Below are positions 56,427 to 64,000 of a stretch of DNA of 64,000 nucleotides, in pieces. The notes under the pieces were generated by a model. That model saw nothing but the letters and a program-made list of their open reading frames with translations, was not told the DNA's origin and searched no databases. The translations under genes were made by a program, and so were the position numbers. Numbering within the stretch: position 1 is the stretch's first letter; each line of letters opens with the position of its first letter. The DNA is from Arachis hypogaea (taxonomy: Eukaryota > Streptophyta > Magnoliopsida > Fabales > Fabaceae): assembly GCF_003086295.3 (NCBI RefSeq), contig NC_092039.1, positions 67,103,649-67,167,648 of the forward strand, given 5' to 3'.

Positions 56427-58103
56427 TGATGAGCGGATAATTTATACGCTTTTTGGCATTGTTTTTAGGTAGTTTTTAGTAAGTTCAAGCTACTTTTAGG
56501 GATGTTTTCATTAGTTTTTATGTTAAATTCACATTTCTGGACTTTACTATGAGTTTGTGTGTTTTTCCGTGATTTCAGGTAATTTCTGGCTGAAATTGAG
56601 GGACTTGAGCAAAACTCTGAAAAAGGCTGACAAAAGGACTGCTGATGCTGTTGGAATCTGACCTCCCTGCACTCGAAATAGATTTTCTAGAGCTACAGAA
56701 CTCCAAATGGCACCCTTTCAACGGGGTTGGAAAGTAGACATCCAGAGCTTTCCAGAAATATATAATAGTCTATACTTTATTCGGAAATTGACGACGTAAC
56801 TTGGCGTTGAACGCCAAGTACATGCTGCTGTCTAGAGTTAAACGCCAGAAACACGTCATGATCCGGAGTTGAACGCCCAAAACACGTCATAACTTGGAGT
56901 TCAATTCCAAGAGAAGCCTCAGCTCGTGGATAGATCAAGCTCAGCCCAAACATACACCAAGTGGGCCCCGGAAGTGGATTTATGCATCAATTACTTACTC
57001 ATGTAAACCCTAGTAGCTAGTTTAGTATAAATAAGACTTTTTACTAGTGTATTAGTCGTCTTTTGACCACGTTTCATCTTTGGTCTCAGTTTTGTATTAT
57101 TCTTCATCTGAGGAGGCCATTGAGCACGTTTTAGGGGGCTGGCCATTCGGCCATGCCTGAACCTTTTACTTATGTATTTTCAACAGTGGAGTTTCTGCAC
57201 ACCATAGATTAAGGGTGTGTAGCTCTGCTGTACCTCAAAGTTTCAATACAATTATTATTACTTTCTATTCACTTCTCTTCTATCCTTATTCCAAGATATA
57301 CGTTACACTTAACTTTGATGAATGTGATGATCTGTGACACTCATCATCATTCTCACCTATGAACGCGCGTGACTGACAACCACTTCCGTTCTACTCTAGG
57401 CCGGGCGCATATCTCTTAGATTCCCCAACAGAATCTTCGTGGTATAAGCTAGATAGATGGCGGCATTCATGAGGATCCGGAAAGTCTAAACCTTGTCTAT
57501 GGTATTCCGAGTAGGATTCTGGGATTGAATGACTGTGACGAGCTTCAAACTCCTAAAGGCTGGGCGTGATGACAAACGCAAAAGAATCAAGGGATTCTAT
57601 TCCAACCTGATTGAGAACCGACAGATGATTAGCCGTGCTGTGACAGAGCATAGGACCATTTTCACTGAGAGGATGGGATATAGCCATTGACAACGGTGAT
57701 GCCCTACATACAGCTTGCCATGGAAAGGAGTAAGAAGGATTGGATGAATGTAATAAGAAAGTAGAGATACGAGAGGAGCACAGCATCTCCATATGCCTAT
57801 CTGAAATTCCCACTATTAATTTACATAAGTATTTCTATCCCTTTTATTTTATTTATCTTTTAAATTATCTAATCCAATTACATTTGACCCTATGAATCCA
57901 CTTAACTGAGATTTACAAGGTGACCATAGCTTGCTTCATACCAACAATCTCTGTGGGATCGACCCTTACTCACGTAAGGTATTACTTGGATGACCCAGTA
58001 CACTTGCTGGTTAAGTTGAACGGAGTTGTGAAAAGAAAGTGCTGAGTTAGCTTTTAGGCACATGCCAAAGAGCCATTATTGTTGATCATAATTTCGTCCA
58101 CCA
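56427..58103 (+). repeat. 5' LTR of E3 (1677 bp)
   Basis: TGATGAGCGG...GTCCACCA. U3 repeats at about 56800-56910 (GGCGTTGAACGCC type) and a TATA-like AGTATAAATAAG (about 57025). U5 hairpin CCTTAC-TCAC-GTAAGG at 57964-57979. Confidence 0.9.
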
Positions 58104-58109
58104 AGTTTT

Positions 58110-58127
58110 TGGCGCCGTTGCCGGGGA
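58110..58127 (+). other. Primer binding site, tRNA-Asp type (E3)
   Basis: TGGCGCCGTTGCCGGGGA, a perfect complement to the plant tRNA-Asp 3' end, six bases after the LTR. Confidence 0.9.
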
Positions 58128-59631
58128 TTGTTGAGTTTGAACAACTGGCGGTTTGCTCAGATTAGGTAACTTTCTTTCAAAAAACTTTTCAAAAATCTTT
58201 TTCAAAATTTTTCTTTTCTTTTTCATTTTTTTTCCAAAAATATTTTCGAAAAAAATTAATAAAAATCCAAAAAAATCATAAAATCATAAAAATCAAAAAT
58301 ATCTTGTGTTTCTTGGTTGAGTCTTGAGTCAACTTTTGAGTTTGGTGTCAATTGCATGTTTCTAAAATCTATGCATTAATTTTTCGAAAATTCCATGCAT
58401 TCATAGTGTTCTTCATGATCTTCAAGTTGTTCTTGGTAAGTCTTCTTGTTTGATCTTGATGTTTTCTTGTTTTGTGTTGTTTGTTGTTTTTCATGTGCAT
58501 TTTTCATTTGTTAGAGTCCATGCATTAAAGATTTCTAAGTTTGGTGTCTTGCATGTTTTCTTTGCATCAAAAAATTTTCAAAAATATGTTCTTGAAGTTC
58601 ATCATGATCTTCAAAGTGTTCTTGGTGTTCATCTTGACGTTCATAGTGTTCTTGCATGCATCTTGTGTTTTGATCCAAAATTTTCATGTTTTGGGTCATT
58701 TTTGTGTTTTTCTTTAAAAATTCAAAAATCAAAAAAATATCTTTTCCTTATTTCCCTCCAAATTTTCGAAATTTTGGGTTGACTTGGTCAAAAATTTTTA
58801 AAAATTAGTTGTTTCTTACAAGTCAAGTCAAAATTTCAATTTTAAAAATCTTATCTTTTCAAAATCTTTTTCAAAAATTATACCTTTTTCATTTTTTTCT
58901 ATTTTTCGAAAATTTCAAAAATTCTTTTTCAAATTATTTTCAAAATATTTTTCTTATCTTTATATCACATTTTCAAAAACTCACTAACAATTAATGTGAT
59001 TGATTCAAAAATTTGAAGTTTGTTACTTTCTTGTTAAGAAAGGTTCAATCTTTAAGTTCTAGAATCTTATCTTGTAGTTTCTTGTTAGTGAAGTAAGTAA
59101 TTTTAAATTTTAAAAATTAATCTTTTATCTTATCTTTTTCAAAAATTTTATCTTTTTCAAAATTTGATTTCAAAATATCTTATCTAACCTCTTATCTTCT
59201 TATCTTTTAAAATTTGATTTTAAAATCTTTTTCAACTAACTAATTAACTTTTTGTTTGTTTCTTATCTTTTTCAAAACCACCTAACTACTCTTTCCTCTC
59301 TAATTTTCGAAAATATCTCACCCCTTTTTCAAAAATTCTTTTTAATTAACTAATTGTTTCATGTTTTAATTTTAATTACATCTTATCTTTATTTTTCAAA
59401 AATTACTAACCGCTTTTTTCAAAATTATTTTTCGAAATTCCCCTCTCTTTTCTTCTTCTATTTAATTATTTATTTACTAACACTTCTCTTCACCTCCCCT
59501 ATCCTTACTCTTTATACATACTATTCACTCTTCTTCATTCTTCTCCCCTTTCTTTTTCTACTAACATAAAGAAATCTCTATACTGTGACATAGAGGATTC
59601 CTCTTTCTTTTCTTGTTTTCTTCTCTTTCAT
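58128..59631 (+). other. Leader of E3
   Basis: AT-rich, TTTTTCAAAA-type sequence; no array and no credible ORF. A donor-like AG/GTAACTTTC is at about 58165, and a pyrimidine tract followed by CAG/G overlaps the ATGAGCAGG at 59632. Confidence 0.6.
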
Positions 59632-61946
59632 ATGAGCAGGAACAGGAAAAAGGCACTCTTGTTGAAATTGATCCTGAACCTGAAAGGACTTTGAAAAGGA
59701 AACTAAGAGAAACTAAATTACAACAATCCAGAAAGAACCTTTCAGAAATTTTTGAACAAGAGAAGGAGATGGCAGCCGAAAACAATAATAATGCAAGGAG
59801 AATGCTTGGTGACTTCACAAAGCCAACATCCAAATTTAATGGAAGAAGCATCTCCATTCCTGCCATTGGAGCCAATAATTTTGAGCTGAAACCTCAGCTA
59901 GTTGCCTTAATGCAACAAAACTGCAAGTTTTATGGACTTCCCTCTGAAGATCCTTACCAGTTTTTAACTGAGTTCTTGCAGATCTGTGAGACTGTAAAGA
60001 TGAATGGAGTTGATCCTGAAGTCTACAGACTCATGCTTTTCTCTTTTGCTGTAAGAGACAGAGCTAGAATATGGTTGGATTCACAACCCAAGGATAGCCT
60101 GGACTCATGGGATAAGCTGGTCACTGCCTTCTTGGTTAAATTCTTTCCTCCTCAAAAGCTGAGCAAGCTGAGAGTGGATGTTCAAACCTTCAAACAAAAA
60201 GATGGTGAATTCCTCTATGAAGCTTGGGAAAGATACAAGCAGCTGACCAAAAGATGTCCATCTGACATGTTTTCAGAATGGACCATATTAGATATATTCT
60301 ATTATGGTCTGTCTGAATTTTCAAAAATGTCATTGGACCATTCTGCAAGTGGATCTATTCACCTAAAGAAAATGCCTGAAGAGGCTCAAGAACTCATTGA
60401 CATGGTTGCAAACAACCAATTCATGTACACTTCTGAGAGGAATTCCGTGAATAATGGGATACCTCAGAAGAAAGGAGTTCTTGAAATTGATGCTCTGAAT
60501 GCCATATTGGCTCAGAACAAAGTGTTGACTCAACAGGTCAACATGATCTCTCAAAATCTGAATGGATGGCAACATGCATCCAACAGTACTAAAGAGGCAG
60601 CTTCTGAAGAAGCTTATGATCCTGAGAACCCTGCCATGGCAGAGGTTAATTACATGGGTGAACCTTATGGAAACACCTATAACTCATCATGGAGAAATCA
60701 TCCAAATTTCTCATGGAAGGATCAACAAAAGCCTCAACAAGGCTTTAACAATGGTGGACGTAATAGGCTGAGCAATAGCAATCCTTTTCCATCATCTTCT
60801 CAGCAACAGACAGAGAATTCTGAACAAAACAATTCTAATTTAGCCAATCTAGTCTCTGATCTGTCAAAGGCCACTTTCAGTTTCATGAGTGAAACAAGGT
60901 CCTCCATCAGAAATCTGGAGGCACAAGTGGGCCAGCTGAGTAAGAAAGTCATTGAAACTCCTCCCAGTATTCTCCCAAGTAATACAGAAGAGAATCCAAA
61001 AGGAGAGTGCAAGGCCATTGATGTGATCAATGTGGCCGAATGCACAAGGGAGGAGGAGGACGAAAATCCTAGTGAGGAAGACCTCCTGGGACGTGCTTCA
61101 AGCAAGAAGGAGTTTCCTATTAAGGATCTAAAGGAATCTGAGGCTCATATAGAGACCATAGAGATTCCATTAAATCTCCTTCTGCCATTCTTGAGCTCTG
61201 AAGACTATTCTTCCTCTGAAGAGGATGAAGATGTGACTGGAAAAGAAGTTGCTCAATATTTAGGAGCTATCATGAAGCTGAATGCCAAGTTGTTTGGTAA
61301 TGAGACTTGGGAAAGTGAACCTCCCTTGCTCATTAATGAACTAGATACCTGGATTCAGAAAACTCTACCTCAAAAGAAACAAGATCCTGGCAAGTTCTTA
61401 ATACCTTGTACCATAGGCACTATGACCTTTGAAAAGGCTCTATGTGATCTGGGGTCAGGGATAAATCTTATGCCACTCTCTGTAATGGAGAAGCTGGGGA
61501 TCATTGAGGTAAAACCTGCCTTGTTCTCATTACAATTGGCGGGCAAGTCATTGAGACAAGCTTATGGAATAGCGGAGGACGTGTTAGTAAAGGTTGAAGG
61601 CCTTTACATCCCTGCTGATTTCATAATCTTAGACACTAGGAAGGAGGAGGATGAATGCATCATCCTTGGAAGACCTTTCCTAGCCACAGCAGAAGCTGTG
61701 ATCGATGTCAACAGAGGTGAATTAGTCCTTCAATTGAATGGGGACTACCTTGTGTTTAAAGCACATGGCCATCCCTCTGTGACAAAAGAGAGTAAGCATG
61801 AAGAGCTTCTCTCAGTTCAGAGTCAAGAAGAGCCCCCACAGTCAAACTCTAAGTTTGGTGTTGGGAGGCCACAACCAAACTCTAAGTTTGGTGTTAAGAT
61901 CCCAGATTCAAACTCTAAGTTTGGTGTTGGGACTATACAACATTGA
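59632..61946 (+). pseudogene. gag-protease of E3, near-intact with a start-proximal frameshift
   Basis: The ATG at 59632 matches E1's start, but one base fewer in the A-run (23 vs 24 nt to the GTTGA codons) puts it out of frame with the DPEPERTLKRKLRET segment. The next in-frame ATG is 59769 (MAAENNN), from which about 725 residues stay open. Gag core, protease (CDLGSGINLMP, ILGRPFLATA) and three SKFGV repeats are present. It may still be translated from 59769. Confidence 0.75.
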
Positions 61947-62963
61947 CCTGATCACCCTTGTGGCTCCATGAGAGCAACTGTCAAGCTATTGACATTAAAG
62001 AAGCGCTTGTTGGGTGGCAACCCAATTTTATTTATCTAATTTTTATTTTATTTTATTTTATTATTATTATGTTTTATTAGGTGCATGATCATGAAGAGTC
62101 ACGAAAAAATCATAAAAATTAAAAATAGAATAAAAAACAGCAGAAGAAAAAAATCACACCCTGGAGGAAGCACAGGCTGGCGTTCAACGCCAGTAAGATG
62201 CATCTGGCCGGCGTTCAACGCCAGAACAGAGCATCATTCTGGCGCTGAACGCCAGAAACAAGCAACATTCTGGCGCTGAATGCCAGGAATGTGCCTAGAG
62301 AAGAAAAACTGGCGCTGAACGCCAGTAACAAGCATGAAACTGGCGTTCAACGCCAGAAGCATGCTTTACATGGGCGTTGAACGCTCAGAATGTGCCCCAC
62401 ACGGCGTTTAAATGCCAGAATGGTGTGCAAAGGCATTTTACATGCCTATTTGGTGCAGGGATGGAATTCCTTGACACCTCAGGATCTGTGGATCCCACAG
62501 GATCACCTCAGGATCTGTGGACCCCACAGGATCCCCACCTACTATATTCCTACCTTACCTCCTAATCCTATCTTTGTGATGACTATTCCCCATGTCACAT
62601 TTCCCAACACTCTTCACCAATCACCTCAATTCCTCTTCCCAATCACCTCCTTCACCACTCACATCCATCCACTCTTCCCCATAAACCCCACCTACCTTCA
62701 AAAATTCAAAACTATTTCCCACCCATTCCCACCCTAAATGGCCGAATACACACTACCCCCTCTCCCTATATATACCCTTCCATTCTACTTCATTTTTACA
62801 CAACACAACCCCCCTCTTCTTCCCCTTGGCCGAACCTCCATCTCTCCCTCTCCTCCATATTTTCTTCTTCTTCTTCTTCTCTTCTTTCTTCTGTTGCTCG
62901 AGGGCGAGCAATATTTTAAGTTTGGTATGGTAAAAGCATAAGCTTTTTTTTCCATTACCATCA
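61947..62963 (+). other. Inter-ORF region of E3 with array and hairpin-box
   Basis: GTTGGGTGGCAACCC hairpin (about 62009), an array of seven to eight GGCGTTCAACGCC or GGCGCTGAACGCC units (62172-62420), a C-rich tract, then the internal hairpin TTGCTCG-AGGG-CGAGCAA (62894-62911) and AAGTTTGGTATGG (62918-62930). A TATA-like TATATATACC is at about 62766. A duplicated CCTCAGGATCTGTGGA segment lies at 62475-62530. Confidence 0.7.
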
Positions 62964-64000
62964 ATGGCACCTAAGGCCGGAGAATCCTCTTGAAAAGGAA
63001 AAGGGAAGACAAAAGCTTCCATCTCCGAGTCATGGGAGATGGAAAGATTCATCTCCAAAAGCCATCAAGACCACTTCTATGATGTTGTGGCAAAGAAGAA
63101 GGTGATCCCCGAGGTCCCTTTCAAGCTAAAAAAAAATGAGTATCCGGAGATCCGACATGAAATCCGAAGAAGAGGTTGGGAAGTCTTAACCAACCCCATG
63201 CAACAAGTCAGAATCTTAATGGTTCAAGAGTTCTATGCCAATTCATGGATCACTAGGAACCATGATCAAAGTATGAACCCGAATCCAAAGAATTATCTCA
63301 CAATGGTTCGGGAGAAATACTTAGATTTTAGTTCGGAAAATGTGAGGTTGGCGTTTCACTTGCCCATGATGCAAGGAGATGAACACCCCTACACTAGAAG
63401 GGTCAACTTTAATCAAAGGTTGGACCAAGTCCTAATGGACATATGTGTAGAAGGAGCTCAATGGAGAATAGACTCCAAAGACAAGTCAGTTCAACTGAGA
63501 AGACTGAACCTCAAGCCTGTGGCTAGAGGATGGTTAGAGTTCATTCAACGCTCCATCATTCCCACTAGCAACCGATCTGAAGTTACTGTGGATCGGGCCA
63601 TCATGATTCATAGAATCATGATTGGAGAGGAAGTAGAAGTTCATGAGGTCATCTCCAATGAAATCTACAAAATAGCCGACAAGTCCTCCACCATGGCAAG
63701 GCTAGCTTTTCCTCACCTTATTTGCCATCTATGCTACTCAGCTGGAGTTATCATAGAAGGAGACATCCCCATTGAAGAGGATAAGCCCATCACCAAGAAG
63801 AGGATGGAGCAAGCAAGAGAGATCCCTCACGGTTCTCAAGAGATGCATGAGGAAGCTCATCATCAAGAAATCCCTGAGATGCCTCAAGGGATGCACTTTC
63901 CTCCCAACAACTATTGGGAACAACTTAACACTTCCTTAGAAGATTTGAGCCACAATGTTGAACAATAAAGGGTGGAACATCATGAGCACTCCATCATTCT
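62964..64000 (+). pseudogene. Second ORF of E3, with two stops
   Basis: ATG at 62964, but codon 10 is TGA where E1 has AGA. From 63039 the frame is open through the conserved core to a TAA at 63966-63968 where E1 has a Leu codon. The C-terminal helix would continue past the window edge. Confidence 0.8.

Larger units (their letters stand above)
56427..64000 (+). mobile_element. Element E3: Feral-type element, 5' part (runs off the window)
   Basis: 5' LTR, perfect tRNA-Asp primer site, leader without the inverted-repeat array, nearly intact gag-protease, inter-ORF region and second ORF. It inserts in E2's second ORF, with ATGGA (56422-56426) as the expected duplication. It is of the same subtype as element A by leader and LTR. 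Confidence 0.85.

Overview
This window is plant nuclear DNA built almost entirely of LTR retrotransposons nested inside one another. I see no convincing host gene, tRNA, rRNA or CRISPR array. The commonest LTR begins TGATGAGCGGATAATTT. I recognise this end, from memory only, as the FIDEL/Feral group of Ty3-type elements in Arachis (peanut), so a peanut relative is the likely source. A database search was not possible.

Left nest (1-12822): a minus-strand Feral-type element (A, 1-3117) sits in a plus-strand Feral-type element (B, 3118-7731). B sits in the 3' part of a second family (C, 7732-11426, LTR start TGATAAACC). C in turn splits a minus-strand Feral-type LTR (11427-12822). Next comes a decayed minus-strand Athila-like element (D, 12980 to about 25621) with gag, protease, RT, RNase H, integrase and a post-pol ORF. 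D carries a second-family solo LTR (20724-22174) in its primer site, and its own LTR holds two large arrays of short inverted repeats.

Right nest (25622-64000): remnants of an LTR family with an initiator-Met primer site (G, H) are split by three insertions. E1 (26815-37112) is a complete Feral-type element with target duplication GTAGC and two intact ORFs. F (39208-48707) is a complete second-family element with duplication CTCAC; it encodes an unrecognised protein and is itself hit by a minus solo LTR with duplication GTCAA. E2 (50591-56426) is a defective Feral-type element interrupted by E3 (56427 to beyond the window).

How the parts work: Feral-type elements carry gag-protease and a second ORF in the post-pol (env) position, but no RT, RNase H or integrase, so they must be mobilised in trans. 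F carries neither gag nor pol. The only polymerase genes in the window are the broken ones of D.

The most striking unexplained signal is a structured motif found twice per element in two otherwise different families: a 7-8 bp hairpin with an RGGR tetraloop, a 5-6 nt spacer, then a G-rich box (AAGTTTGGTGTTG or AAGTGTGGGGAGG). One copy abuts the 3' LTR, where the polypurine tract should be. The other lies internally, upstream of the second ORF in Feral-type elements. Stem sequences differ between families and copies but stay paired. A second theme is arrays of short CG-rich inverted repeats with family-specific arms and free centres, mostly just upstream of LTR TATA boxes.
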